A stretch of DNA of 64,000 nt from Shewanella sp. Arc9-LZ (GCF_010092445.1 NZ_CP048031.1:62001-126000), one strand, 5' to 3'; shown: positions 1-8,088, numbered from the stretch's first letter. Made by a program: numbers and translations. The notes: a model not told the origin generated them from the sequence alone.

Positions 1-840
1 GTGGTCGATGCAGACCAAAATTTGATTGGCAGTCAATCTACTGATGTGCAAATTCGCGATGCAGCATTTAGCTTATTTGCTCAAAGTACATACAGTGGTG
101 ATAGCCACTTAGCCGCCGAGCCGCTATTTGACGACAATCGTGATTACAGCGCGCCGCTAAAACCACAGGCTGGGCTGATATTGCCTGAGTTAGGCCTAAC
201 CATGCAAGTCACAGAGCAAGCAACAGACAGCAGTACTGCAACCGTTGAATTTGCTTTGTCTGACAGCAGCGTGCTACCACCGGTGACACTTGTCGCCGAC
301 ATTAATGCACAAGCAACCGGTGCAGATGTTAGTTTTAATGTGGTCGTGAGTGGCGGCACTGATTACACTTATACATGGTCGTTTGGCGTGAATAATGCCA
401 CCAGTACCGATACTGCCCCTAGCTATACTTATTCCACATCGGGTGATTATAACGTCAGTGTGATTGTTACCGATGGCGCGGGTAATACCGTGACAGCAAC
501 TGAAGTCGTCCGAGTGGTTATTCTGCCAATAGCTGCTTTTACTTTATTACCGACTAACTTAACTGTGGCTCTGACAAACACCTCCAGCCAAGGTTTTGGT
601 AACTTGACTTATCAATGGAATTTTGGCGATAGCAATACTAGTACCGCTCAAAACCCAAGTCATACCTATACAGCCGCTGGCAGTTATACTATTACCTTAA
701 AAACCACAGATTCTCAGGGTAACGAGTCGACAGCCAGTCAAACAATCACAGTATCGTCGCCAATAGTGGCAGTGACTACCCCAACCACAACCACAACAGA
801 TAGTGGCAGTGACTACCCCAACCACAACCACAACAGATAG
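1..840 (+). CDS. 3' part of secreted PKD-domain protein, probably PrtV-like M6 metalloprotease, frameshifted near its end
   Basis: The gene enters from outside the window, so its start is not visible. The first ~90 residues (VDADQN, then IRDAAFSLF, then a GLILPELG stretch) resemble the end of the catalytic region of immune-inhibitor-A/M6 peptidases; this is recognition by pattern and only moderately sure. Two PKD beta-sandwich domains follow at about residues 95-172 and 175-252, each with the YTWSFG/YQWNFGD and PSYTY/PSHTY signatures. Vibrio PrtV has this same M6 plus two PKD layout. After a Thr-rich linker the frame runs into a stop at 838. A GlyGly-CTERM anchor lies immediately downstream in another frame (836-919), split off by an exact 37-bp duplication (764-837). 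As written, the product is likely secreted but not surface-sorted. Confidence 0.7.
   Translation: MVDADQNLIGSQSTDVQIRDAAFSLFAQSTYSGDSHLAAEPLFDDNRDYSAPLKPQAGLILPELGLTMQVTEQATDSSTATVEFALSDSSVLPPVTLVADINAQATGADVSFNVVVSGGTDYTYTWSFGVNNATSTDTAPSYTYSTSGDYNVSVIVTDGAGNTVTATEVVRVVILPIAAFTLLPTNLTVALTNTSSQGFGNLTYQWNFGDSNTSTAQNPSHTYTAAGSYTITLKTTDSQGNESTASQTITVSSPIVAVTTPTTTTTDSGSDYPNHNHNR
764..837 (+). repeat. Perfect 37-bp tandem duplication causing a frameshift
   Basis: Bases 764-800 and 801-837 are identical, each beginning TAGTGGCAGTGACTACC and ending in CCACAACAGA. Because 37 is not a multiple of three, the second copy is read one frame off and ends in TAG at 838-840. With one copy removed the reading frame passes through TTTTTDSGSS directly into the GlyGly-CTERM tail. 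Confidence 0.95.
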
Positions 841-919
841 TGGTAGTAGCGGTGGTAGTTTGGGGTGGTTAAGTGTATTAATGCTCGGTCTATTGGGCTA
901 TCAGCGCAAACGAGTTTAA
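836..919 (+). other. Out-of-frame GlyGly-CTERM anchor of the preceding gene
   Basis: Read in the frame starting at 836, this segment encodes a Ser/Gly-rich motif (SGSSGGS), a short hydrophobic helix (about 15 residues, LGWLSVLMLGLLGY) and a basic tail (QRKRV) before TAA at 917. That is the standard GlyGly-CTERM sorting signal recognised by rhombosortase in gammaproteobacteria with type II secretion. It is separated from its gene by the 37-bp duplication. Confidence 0.85.
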
Positions 920-939
920 TCTCTCGTAGCAAACAACAG

Positions 940-966
940 AAACGCCCATAAGGGCGTTTTTTATTT
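940..966 (+). terminator. Rho-independent terminator after the PKD protein gene
   Basis: An 8-bp stem (AAACGCCC / GGGCGTTT, loop ATAA) is followed by a T-rich run. It lies just after the GlyGly-CTERM tail and before the convergent ubiC gene, and may serve both. Confidence 0.85.
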
Positions 967-1009
967 TGATTACTGAGTTAGGTTTACAAGATGCTGAGTA
1001 GCATTAACC

Positions 1010-1624
1010 TTAAGTGCTTTGATTGATATAATCGACAGCCGCAGGCAGAAATATTTCGCTAACAATAAGCTGTGAACCGTGCAAGTTAAAGTAACGTCTA
1101 CGCCCCCATAAACTACTGTTAACCTGTTGATTTAAGCTGGTGGCTAGTGCTGCTAAACGGCCACAGGTTTCAAACTGAGCGACTTCAATATTGCCGGGAG
1201 TAATGTCTGGGCTATTAAACAATAACTCACCTAAAGGTCGGGTGCCAAGGCGAGTAAAATCATTCTGTTGATTGCGAATCTGTTTATCATCAGCATTTTG
1301 ATTATTAGGGGATTGAGTGCCTAAAATAGTCTGTGGGATCAGTGTGCGGGCAAATACCCAAGGGGTGCCGTCAAGACACAATAATACTTCGCGGACCCAA
1401 ACAGGGTTAGTTTGAGCAGGAAATTCATCTGCTAGAGGCTCAAGTAAATGCTCGCCTAACACTTTCACTTCAAAGTGTTTGCAGTGTGTCTTGAGGCGCT
1501 GGGTCAAACTTCCGGTTGCTAATAGCCACTCTTTAAGTTGGCTATGAGGCAATGAATCGATCTTTTGTGGCGAAAACCAATGAATTGATTCACCATAAGG
1601 AAAGCTAATACTGGTCACGTTCAT
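1010..1624 (-). CDS. ubiC: Chorismate--pyruvate lyase UbiC
   Basis: It converts chorismate to 4-hydroxybenzoate plus pyruvate, the first committed step of ubiquinone synthesis, in the cytoplasm. Family signatures are visible: [12 protein letters not shown] near residue 33, [10 protein letters not shown] at about 78-87 followed by [20 protein letters not shown] near 130, and the late SEIFLP segment with the conserved Glu at about 190. The protein is 204 residues against about 165 in E. coli. The excess is a polar Gln/Asn-rich insertion at roughly residues 104-122. It is transcribed divergently from the FliL-like gene. No ubiA follows in the window. Confidence 0.9.
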   Translation of the reverse strand: MNVTSISFPYGESIHWFSPQKIDSLPHSQLKEWLLATGSLTQRLKTHCKHFEVKVLGEHLLEPLADEFPAQTNPVWVREVLLCLDGTPWVFARTLIPQTILGTQSPNNQNADDKQIRNQQNDFTRLGTRPLGELLFNSPDITPGNIEVAQFETCGRLAALATSLNQQVNSSLWGRRRYFNLHGSQLIVSEIFLPAAVDYINQST

Positions 1625-1750
1625 CTAAAACTCGTTACAATATATCTCAACGGCAGTAGTCTATCATGTCAAAGATGAGCAAACACTCTTAGGGAGTGGG
1701 CACGATGGCTTATTTAATTAACGTTCCACATTGAAAGGGTGTCTCTCACT

Positions 1751-2152
1751 ATGAAAAAATTGGTTTCAACGTTAGTTATGCTGTGTTGTTTCGCATTTAA
1801 TGTCCATGCAGCTGATGAACCTGCCCTCGAAGATTATGCTTATTACGGTTTTGAACCAGACATTGTGACTAACTATATTTCTAACCGTAAAAAGTTAGGT
1901 TTTGTTAAAATCAGTGTCGAATTGATGGTAAAAGATCCGAACGATTTAATGAGCTTAGAACATCATGATCCTTTATTACGCTCGGCCATTGTTGAAATTT
2001 TGGGTAATCAGTCAGAAGAAAAGGTTAAATCCTTATCTGGTCGTGAAGAGATCCGCCGTGAATGCTATGAGACGGTCAACCGCCTTATGGAACAAGAAGT
2101 CGGTCGCTCTATTGTGGTTAACTTATTATTTACTAAATATTTATACGATTAA
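1751..2152 (+). CDS. Exported FliL-like (flagellar basal-body-associated) protein
   Basis: A 133-residue protein with an N-terminal signal peptide ending near HAADE (residue ~22). The remainder resembles the periplasmic FliL domain: a VKISVELMVKDPNDL strand, an HHDPLLRSAIVEIL helix and an EVGRSIVVNLLFTKYLYD end like the FliL C-terminus. FliL proteins associate with the flagellar stator, but this copy lies outside any flagellar cluster and starts with a cleavable signal rather than the usual anchor, so its job is uncertain. ATG at 1751 is preferred because GAAAGGG (1733-1739) is well spaced; the GTG at 1739 has no room for a ribosome binding site. It overlaps rlmF by one base. Confidence 0.75.
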   Translation: MKKLVSTLVMLCCFAFNVHAADEPALEDYAYYGFEPDIVTNYISNRKKLGFVKISVELMVKDPNDLMSLEHHDPLLRSAIVEILGNQSEEKVKSLSGREEIRRECYETVNRLMEQEVGRSIVVNLLFTKYLYD

Positions 2153-3234
2153 TGACCCGTTCAACGACGCCTCCGATGCGAGCCAAGCATAATGCAGCTA
2201 AGCGCTCGCCAAGCCGACCCGCTACCAAGGTTAATCCTGTTTCTGTGAAGCCTAACAAGCCAGTGTTATCAAAATCATTGCATCCGCGTAATGCCCATCT
2301 ACAGGGTTATGACTTTGCTGCATTGATCGTTGCTATGCCAGCACTAGCCGCTTTTGTTCGGCCAAATCCTTATGGTAATCCTTCCATTGATTTTGCTGAC
2401 CCAAAAGCGGTAAAAAGCCTCAATGCAGCATTATTGCTGAGCGAATATCATATTAACGGTTGGGATATTCCTGAAGGATATTTATGCCCGCCAGTACCTG
2501 GGCGTGTGGACTATTTACATTACATTGCTGATTTATTAGCGGTTAAAGGCAAAGTAGTCAAAGGGGCAAGTATTCGAGGGTTAGACATCGGCACTGGTGC
2601 CAATGGAATTTATCCATTGCTGGGTATTCAAACCTACGGTTGGCAATTTGTGGCGTCCGATATTGATCCAGTCTCAATCGATAATGTTGCTAAAATTGCC
2701 CAGCAAAACGCCCAGATTACCACTCATTTACAGTTAAGATTACAGCCGCAACCTGAGCATATATTTAAGAATATCATCGCTGCAGATGAACGGTTTGATG
2801 TCACCTTGTGTAATCCACCGTTTCATCGCTCACTCGCTGAAGCTTCCGAAGGTTCATTACGGAAAGTCAAAAATTTAGCCAAAAGCCAGCAACAAAAACA
2901 TGGTCAACAATCGCGTAAGTTAGCGGTTAGTCAGGCTAAACCGACGCTTAATTTTGGCGGTCAAAAAGCCGAGTTATGGTGTGATGGTGGTGAGCAAAAA
3001 TTCTTAGCCAACATGATCAAGCAAAGCCATGATTATGCCAACCAAGTGCTATGGTTTACGTCACTCGTGTCAAAGTCGGACAATCTCAAACCTTGTTATC
3101 AACTACTTAAACAGCTTAATGCTGTGGAAGTCAAAACCATCGAGATGACACAAGGTAATAAAACGACCCGTATTTTAGCGTGGAGCTTTTTAACCCCAGC
3201 AATACGCCAACAATGGGCCACATTACGTCCTTAA
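2152..3234 (+). CDS. rlmF: 23S rRNA (adenine-1618-N6)-methyltransferase RlmF
   Basis: It methylates N6 of A1618 in 23S rRNA. The N-terminus is basic and low-complexity (~45 residues). It is followed by the RlmF/YbiN-specific NAHLQGYDF motif, the class I methyltransferase SAM-binding loop (LDIGTGANGIYP at ~145-156) and the N6-adenine catalytic NPPF motif (near residue 221, CNPPFHRS). The length of 360 is a little above E. coli RlmF (308), from the basic leader and a Lys/Gln-rich stretch after the NPPF motif. The start overlaps the previous stop (TAATG), suggesting translational coupling; an ATG at 2176 is an alternative. Confidence 0.92.
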   Translation: MTRSTTPPMRAKHNAAKRSPSRPATKVNPVSVKPNKPVLSKSLHPRNAHLQGYDFAALIVAMPALAAFVRPNPYGNPSIDFADPKAVKSLNAALLLSEYHINGWDIPEGYLCPPVPGRVDYLHYIADLLAVKGKVVKGASIRGLDIGTGANGIYPLLGIQTYGWQFVASDIDPVSIDNVAKIAQQNAQITTHLQLRLQPQPEHIFKNIIAADERFDVTLCNPPFHRSLAEASEGSLRKVKNLAKSQQQKHGQQSRKLAVSQAKPTLNFGGQKAELWCDGGEQKFLANMIKQSHDYANQVLWFTSLVSKSDNLKPCYQLLKQLNAVEVKTIEMTQGNKTTRILAWSFLTPAIRQQWATLRP

Positions 3235-4085
3235 TCTTTAGTGGCATCAAACTCAATCGTTTCACTGCCGTGATACACCAAAAAATGTCGCCCTTTAGCA
3301 CGAGCTATCAAGGTAATGCCCATTTGTTTGGCCAAATCTAGGCCCATTTGGGTAACGCCACTGCGTGACAACAATACTGGTATGCCCATTTTGGCGACTT
3401 TGATGACCATTTCTGATGTTAATCTGCCTGTAGTATAGAAAATCTTATCGTGTCCCGTTTGCTGATCTAACCACATATCTCCCGCCAACGTATCAACGGC
3501 ATTGTGGCGGCCAACATCTTCAACAAATGCTAAAATTTGTTCGTCTTGGCATATTCCGCAACCATGCACAGCGCCGGCATTTTTGTAGGTTTCATTATAA
3601 GCATTGATATTGCCGAGTAAGGCATAAATAGTCGATTGTTTGAGTGATGGAGTAGGTAAATCAATCTCATCCAAGCCTTGTAAAAATCCACCGTAAACAG
3701 TGCCTTGGCCACAACCAGACGTCACTGTTTTTTCGGCCAATTTCTGCTCAATATCTTCAGATATCTCTTGGGTTATCACCGCCGCTGAACTGACTTCCCA
3801 ATCAACGATAACCGACTCTAATAGACTTAACTCGCTAATAAACCCCTGGTTTTTTAAGTAGCCAATAGTGAGTGACTCTGGTTTAGCCCCCAATGTCATT
3901 AAGGTTACGATAGGACGCCAATTTAAATATACGGTTAATGGTCGTTCGCAAGCGACAAATTTATCGACGACCTGGCCTTGTTCGTTGATGGCTTTAACTG
4001 CAATGGTGAGCGGAACCTGCGTGTTGGTTTTAACAAACTTTATTGCATTGCGCTGCAAAGATGTGGCTGAAACAGATTGAGTCAT
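3231..4085 (-). CDS. fdhD: Formate dehydrogenase accessory sulfurtransferase FdhD
   Basis: FdhD passes sulfur from IscS to the Mo-bis-MGD cofactor of formate dehydrogenases, which is required for their activity. Signatures: SGCGQGT (residues 124-130), VEDVGRHNAVDTL near 188-200, YTTGRLTSEMV and SRSGVT. The region that carries a CxxC in E. coli FdhD has a single Cys here (C125), while a CGIC pair appears further on (C176/C179) just before the VGRHNA motif. It is placed divergently from the formate dehydrogenase block it serves, and its stop overlaps the rlmF stop by four bases, tail to tail. Confidence 0.93.
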   Translation of the reverse strand: MTQSVSATSLQRNAIKFVKTNTQVPLTIAVKAINEQGQVVDKFVACERPLTVYLNWRPIVTLMTLGAKPESLTIGYLKNQGFISELSLLESVIVDWEVSSAAVITQEISEDIEQKLAEKTVTSGCGQGTVYGGFLQGLDEIDLPTPSLKQSTIYALLGNINAYNETYKNAGAVHGCGICQDEQILAFVEDVGRHNAVDTLAGDMWLDQQTGHDKIFYTTGRLTSEMVIKVAKMGIPVLLSRSGVTQMGLDLAKQMGITLIARAKGRHFLVYHGSETIEFDATKD

Positions 4086-4255
4086 AAGCGAGATAGCCTC
4101 TTAGTGGGTCATTCATAGATTGAAAGAATAGGCAGAGTTTGCCTGCTTCAACACCTGATGATCATAGCAATTATTATTCCCTAAACTGAAAACAACTTGT
4201 CTAAGCGTGATCTGGCGCAAATCTTCACAAATTCAATGAATTTGGCGCGTATTAA

Positions 4256-4291
4256 TGTCCCACCTAAAATTGCACTGTGGACATATTGTCC
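4256..4291 (+). promoter_or_regulatory. Candidate activator-binding inverted repeats
   Basis: TGTCC at 4256-4260 pairs with GGACA at 4279-4283, and a perfect palindrome GGACA-TAT-TGTCC occupies 4279-4291. The cluster lies about 85 bases upstream of the predicted sigma-54 transcription start, a usual distance for enhancer-binding activators. The activator is not identifiable from this window. Confidence 0.45.
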
Positions 4292-4344
4292 TATTCTTAA
4301 GAGGGATTTCGGGATCTAGTTCAAAGTTAATTTTACTTTTTAGT

Positions 4345-4360
4345 TGGCATCATTTTTGCT
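4345..4360 (+). promoter_or_regulatory. Candidate sigma-54 (RpoN) promoter for the formate dehydrogenase operon
   Basis: TTGGCATCATTTTTGCT has the invariant GG (4346-4347) and GC (4358-4359) separated by exactly ten bases, and matches the -24/-12 consensus TGGCAY-N5-TTGCW. It points toward the DUF3305 gene, with a predicted start near 4371. Sigma-54 control of formate metabolism is known in E. coli; here it is a prediction. Confidence 0.6.
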
Positions 4361-4432
4361 CCTATTTTAGTTATAAACAAATCAATCAAGTGTATTTCAA
4401 TACACATATTCATGTCAGAGGTAAGCATTACC

Positions 4433-4900
4433 ATGCAACACACCGACACGATTTGGCCAATGTATGTTTCATTGAAAAAGGTTCAAACCCAAGTAGGGCG
4501 CTGGACATCTGTTCGCTGGGAGCTGGATCAAATGGTTCCAGCAACAGAGCAGCAACCAGACAATTCTGTTTTGGTGCCACTGGAATTGTACAAAGATCAA
4601 CGTGGTAGTTATCGCATCAATCTCGATATGGATAATGCAACACTCTTTATTGTGTGCGATGAATTGATTGATGGCACATGGGTGCCTGCGATGATCTCTG
4701 CCGATCAACACGTGAGTGCCGGTTGCCTAGAGTCAGATACACCAGTGCTCAATATTCCCATGCCTAGTGCCATTGCCTGTTGGATAGAGGCATTCATCAC
4801 TCGTCACGGCGAAGTGGAAATCAGCGCTCATAGACGCAAGCATGTTAACCGCCGTAAAAATGAAGGGCCGAGCGCGAATCGCTCTGGAAATATGCAATGA
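4433..4900 (+). CDS. DUF3305 protein, first gene of the formate dehydrogenase operon
   Basis: A 155-residue cytoplasmic protein of the DUF3305 family, which accompanies formate dehydrogenase genes in Shewanella and related bacteria; no biochemical role is established. It opens with IWPMYVSLKKVQTQVGRW, typical of the family, and ends in a basic tail (RRKHVNRRKNEG). The start at 4433 is chosen because AGAGG (4417-4421) is properly spaced; the earlier ATG at 4412 lacks a site. Its stop overlaps the DUF3306 start in an ATGA arrangement (4897-4900), so the two are probably translated together. Confidence 0.82.
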   Translation: MQHTDTIWPMYVSLKKVQTQVGRWTSVRWELDQMVPATEQQPDNSVLVPLELYKDQRGSYRINLDMDNATLFIVCDELIDGTWVPAMISADQHVSAGCLESDTPVLNIPMPSAIACWIEAFITRHGEVEISAHRRKHVNRRKNEGPSANRSGNMQ

Positions 4901-5577
4901 GCGATAAAGCAGAAGGTCTTCTTAACCGTTGGGAAATTAGGCGTCAGCGGGTTGCTGAAGAGGCTAAACAAGAAGAGTTGTTGCAACAGGCACAAGAAAA
5001 GCCTGATGACTTCAACATACTAACAGCTGAACCAATCGAAGACGTTAGCGTTATAGATGCGGATGAGGTGGCAGAGCCAGAAGTATTACCAGACCCAAAC
5101 TCGATTGAAGTAGGTGGCAGTTTTGCCCGCTTTATGGCCAAAAGTGTCGACCCAACGACTAAAGCTGCTGCGCTACGAGCATTATGGAAACAGCCACAAT
5201 ATGGTCATATCGATGGGCTGCTTGAATATGCATTGGATTATACCAATCAACCGCTATTGTCAGCGGATGTATCTGCAGAGTTGGCCAGTAAAGTGTTTCG
5301 ATATGTCATTGAAAAAGAAAAGCCTGAGCCAGAGATTGATGCTGACTTAGCGCCAACTGACATAGCCGATCCAGTTGAATTCGCATCAAACGAATTAGTA
5401 CCAACCGAATTAGCTGAACAAACCGAAGAAACCGACTCGATAGCCGAAGAGGACTCAATCGATTTAGCCGATAATGATGCAACAACGATTGCGGCGTTAT
5501 CGCAAGCAGAACAACCGCTTTACCAGGATGATGATCTGCTAAAGCAAGCTGTCGCCAGTGATGAGGCGAAAGCGTAA
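4897..5577 (+). CDS. DUF3306 protein of the formate dehydrogenase operon
   Basis: A 226-residue, strongly acidic protein of the DUF3306 family. Its N-terminus is charged (LLNRWEIRRQRVAEEAKQEE) and the conserved core at roughly residues 75-130 includes FARFMAKSVDPTTKAAALRALW and a YALDYTNQP segment; the last 80 residues are Glu/Asp/Ala-rich and low in complexity. DUF3305 and DUF3306 occur as a pair beside formate dehydrogenase genes, which suggests an assembly or maturation role (inference). Translationally coupled to the gene before it. Confidence 0.82.
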   Translation: MSDKAEGLLNRWEIRRQRVAEEAKQEELLQQAQEKPDDFNILTAEPIEDVSVIDADEVAEPEVLPDPNSIEVGGSFARFMAKSVDPTTKAAALRALWKQPQYGHIDGLLEYALDYTNQPLLSADVSAELASKVFRYVIEKEKPEPEIDADLAPTDIADPVEFASNELVPTELAEQTEETDSIAEEDSIDLADNDATTIAALSQAEQPLYQDDDLLKQAVASDEAKA

Positions 5578-5674
5578 TAACGACACCGTCACCAGATGAA
5601 TATGACATAAATAAAAGTCGTTAGTTACAGATTTAGAACAAGTTAATGTCAATCTATTACGTGCAATAAGCGTG

Positions 5675-5712
5675 AACAGTGAACTGAGCTATCACTGTTA
5701 ATGAGGTATAAA
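5675..5712 (+). promoter_or_regulatory. Inverted repeat and candidate -10 element before the 4Fe-4S protein gene
   Basis: A perfect 8-bp inverted repeat AACAGTGA-N9-TCACTGTT (5675-5699) directly precedes GGTATAAAA (5704-5712), a possible -10 box, about 20 bases before the next start codon. It could be an operator overlapping an internal promoter, or an RNA hairpin; it is not followed by a T-run. Confidence 0.35.
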
Positions 5713-5732
5713 AACCGATAATTGGGAACGCA

Positions 5733-7412
5733 ATGAGTATAAGAAAAAACCAGCCACAGCTGAAACAAGCACGACAACAGGTGATGGCGAATACGCAGAT
5801 TTTGCAAAATTTAATTCCGCCCACTGTTAGCTATACCACCCAGGGGCATGTGCTTATTATTGGGCCTGAAGATCTCGCGCGTTTAGCTGCGGACAAATTG
5901 TCCACAATGGCAAGCCGAGTCATTTTAGCCAATGAAGCGATCACTAACCAAGATGAAACTCACCTTGAAGCGGTGATGAATGCAGCCACTGATGTCGAAA
6001 GTTATTACAATAAATTGGCCAGCGTAAAAGGTTTTTTAGGCCAGTTTCAGGTCAAAGTTGAAGGTGAAAGCGGTATTAGCGAACTAAGCGTGGTCGCCAT
6101 ACGCCAAGCGCACTTTGATATTGTGCTCGATTTAAGCCACAGCCCATGCATTAACCTTGAAATGCTTCCTCCTGGTTACTTTTATGTCGGCCAAGACAGC
6201 GATTTACTTGCCGATGCGATTGCCAGTATTCCAGAGTTAATAGGTGAGTTTGATAAACCGCGCTATGTCCGAGTTAACAGCGATATTTGCGCTCATGATA
6301 AACACGGTTTAAACGGTTGTAATCGTTGTTTAAACTTTTGCCCTGCTGATGCCATTAGTAGCGTTGCACATAAAATTGAAATTGACCCTTATCTTTGTCA
6401 TGGCGCAGGCAGCTGTACTAATGCATGCCCAACTGGGGCGCTAAGCTATGATTTACCAACCCCAGCCTCACTGCATACTTACCTCGAAAAGTTAATTAGT
6501 CGTTATCGTCAAGAAGCGCAAACTGCCCCAGTAATATTATTTCATGACAATGAAGCTGGCGCAGAATGGATTAACGAGCAGCTAAGCGGTGACGTGTTAC
6601 CTGTTGCAATGGAAGAGATCACTGTAGCAAGTATTGATCATTGGTTGGCTGCATTAGCCAATGGTGCACGCGAAATTTTAATTCTACACACTCCGGTTAC
6701 GGCACCAACATTACTGCAAATGCTTAAAGGTGAGTCTACATTAGCAAATCGCATACTCGACCAAATGGGACAGCCACAACGGATTCGTTTAATTACCCCG
6801 TCAGAGCTAACCCAGTTAGATGAGGCGCTAGCCATTAGTTTAGCTTGGCCAGTGATAATGCCGATGACCTTGAACGCTATCGAACCTAATACCAATGTAA
6901 AACGCAATATTATGTTCCAAGCGATTGACCACCTAAATGGTCAAGCTGCAGGTGTTGATGACGTGTTAACCATGGCGAATATTCCCTACGGTATGGTTAG
7001 CATTAACAGTGACAAGTGCACATTATGTTTGTCGTGTGTGTCAACGTGTCCAACCCAAGCGTTAAAGGATGGCGGCGACGCTCCTGCTCTTAAATTTGTT
7101 GAGCAAGATTGCGTCCAATGCGGTTTATGTGAAGCGGCCTGTCCCGAAAACGTCATTAGTTTACTACCTCAAATCAACTTCAATCAGTCTGCAAGACAAC
7201 AAGTTCAAGTATTAAAACATGAGCCTCCGTTTGAATGTATTCGATGTGGTAGTGAATTTGCCACCCAATCTATGGTGAAAAAAATAATTGAGATGGTAGG
7301 TGAACATAGTGCGTTTAGCGCCAATATTGAACGTTTGAAAATGTGTGGCGATTGCCGTGTAAAAGACATGTTTGAAGACATCCTTGACGATCCAGAAAAG
7401 CAATTGCAATAA
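5733..7412 (+). CDS. Polyferredoxin-like 4Fe-4S protein of the formate dehydrogenase operon
   Basis: A 559-residue protein without a signal peptide or clear membrane helix. It carries four ferredoxin-type cluster motifs: CNRCLNFCPADAI and CHGAGSCTNACP at about residues 196-230, then CTLCLSCVSTCP and CVQCGLCEAACP at about 430-475. Further Cys pairs follow near the end (CIRCG and CGDC). The N-terminal ~190 residues include HVLIIGPEDLARLAADKL, a possible nucleotide-binding start. Such proteins sit between DUF3305/3306 and the Fdh structural genes in Shewanella and probably handle electrons in the cytoplasm, for maturation or as an alternative electron partner; that role is inference. Confidence 0.82.
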   Translation: MSIRKNQPQLKQARQQVMANTQILQNLIPPTVSYTTQGHVLIIGPEDLARLAADKLSTMASRVILANEAITNQDETHLEAVMNAATDVESYYNKLASVKGFLGQFQVKVEGESGISELSVVAIRQAHFDIVLDLSHSPCINLEMLPPGYFYVGQDSDLLADAIASIPELIGEFDKPRYVRVNSDICAHDKHGLNGCNRCLNFCPADAISSVAHKIEIDPYLCHGAGSCTNACPTGALSYDLPTPASLHTYLEKLISRYRQEAQTAPVILFHDNEAGAEWINEQLSGDVLPVAMEEITVASIDHWLAALANGAREILILHTPVTAPTLLQMLKGESTLANRILDQMGQPQRIRLITPSELTQLDEALAISLAWPVIMPMTLNAIEPNTNVKRNIMFQAIDHLNGQAAGVDDVLTMANIPYGMVSINSDKCTLCLSCVSTCPTQALKDGGDAPALKFVEQDCVQCGLCEAACPENVISLLPQINFNQSARQQVQVLKHEPPFECIRCGSEFATQSMVKKIIEMVGEHSAFSANIERLKMCGDCRVKDMFEDILDDPEKQLQ

Positions 7413-7422
7413 GAGATCTCCT

Positions 7423-8088
7423 ATGACAGAAACAGGAAGACAAGTAAGTGAAAATGATCAGTTAAGAGCCGATATATATCAGTTGCTGGCTGCGTTATTT
7501 CGTCGCCAACCCAATACTGAGTTATTACAGTTTTTAGCTGGTTTAGAGGTAGAGGCCGAGGATGGCAATACCATGAGTCAAGCATGGAATGCGTTAAAAC
7601 TGGCAGCAGAAAATAGTGATACCAACACCCTAGAAGATGAATACTTTGCCATTTTCTTAGGCGTAGGCAGTGGTGAGATTATGCCTTATGGCAGCTGGTT
7701 TATGACTGGCTCTTTAATGGATAAACCCTTAGCGGCATTGCGGAGTGACTTGATGCTACTAGGCTTTGAACGTGAAGAGAATGTTAAAGAACCAGAAGAT
7801 CATGTCGCTGCATTATGCGAAGTCATGGGCTGCTTAATTTTAGAAGCACCAGGTTACCGTCAATTAGCGTTTTATCAACGCCATATTGGCAGTTGGATTA
7901 TACGTTTTTGCGATAATTTGGCTAAAACACCTAGTGCTAATTTTTACCTAAACGTCGCGCAATTAGCTAAAGCATTTTTTACCGCTGAAGCCAATGAATT
8001 TGAACAACTGAGTTTGGATATTCCGGTGAATTGTCCAGGTAGTGCTGACTTAGATCCGCTTGAAGAAGAGGTTGTACAAATTAACTAA
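7423..8088 (+). CDS. TorD/DmsD-family molecular chaperone
   Basis: A 221-residue all-helical protein of the TorD family, cytoplasmic chaperones that hold Tat-exported molybdoenzymes until their cofactor is in place. Visible family features include the early LRADIYQLLAALFRRQP helix, LEDEYFAIFLGVGSGEIMPYGSW (residues ~70-92, cf. the family Y-F-GPG region) and EDHVAALCEVMG near 125. Its neighbours make the catalytic subunit FdhA or the Tat peptide FdhX the likely clients. ATG 7423 starts 11 bases after the preceding stop. Confidence 0.88.
   Translation: MTETGRQVSENDQLRADIYQLLAALFRRQPNTELLQFLAGLEVEAEDGNTMSQAWNALKLAAENSDTNTLEDEYFAIFLGVGSGEIMPYGSWFMTGSLMDKPLAALRSDLMLLGFEREENVKEPEDHVAALCEVMGCLILEAPGYRQLAFYQRHIGSWIIRFCDNLAKTPSANFYLNVAQLAKAFFTAEANEFEQLSLDIPVNCPGSADLDPLEEEVVQIN

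Larger units (their letters stand above)
4086..4432. other. Regulatory region between fdhD and the formate dehydrogenase operon
   Basis: About 350 bases without a convincing gene; an open frame from 4255 has no plausible ribosome binding site or composition. It holds TGTCC/GGACA inverted half-sites (4256-4291), a sigma-54-type promoter (4345-4360) and a short perfect hairpin in the predicted leader (4390-4405), each listed or discussed separately. Confidence 0.6.

Noticed and set aside
4255..4608. 117-codon plus-strand frame overlapping the DUF3305 gene start
   Set aside because: No ribosome binding site, covers the predicted sigma-54 promoter, and its second half is a shadow of the DUF3305 frame.
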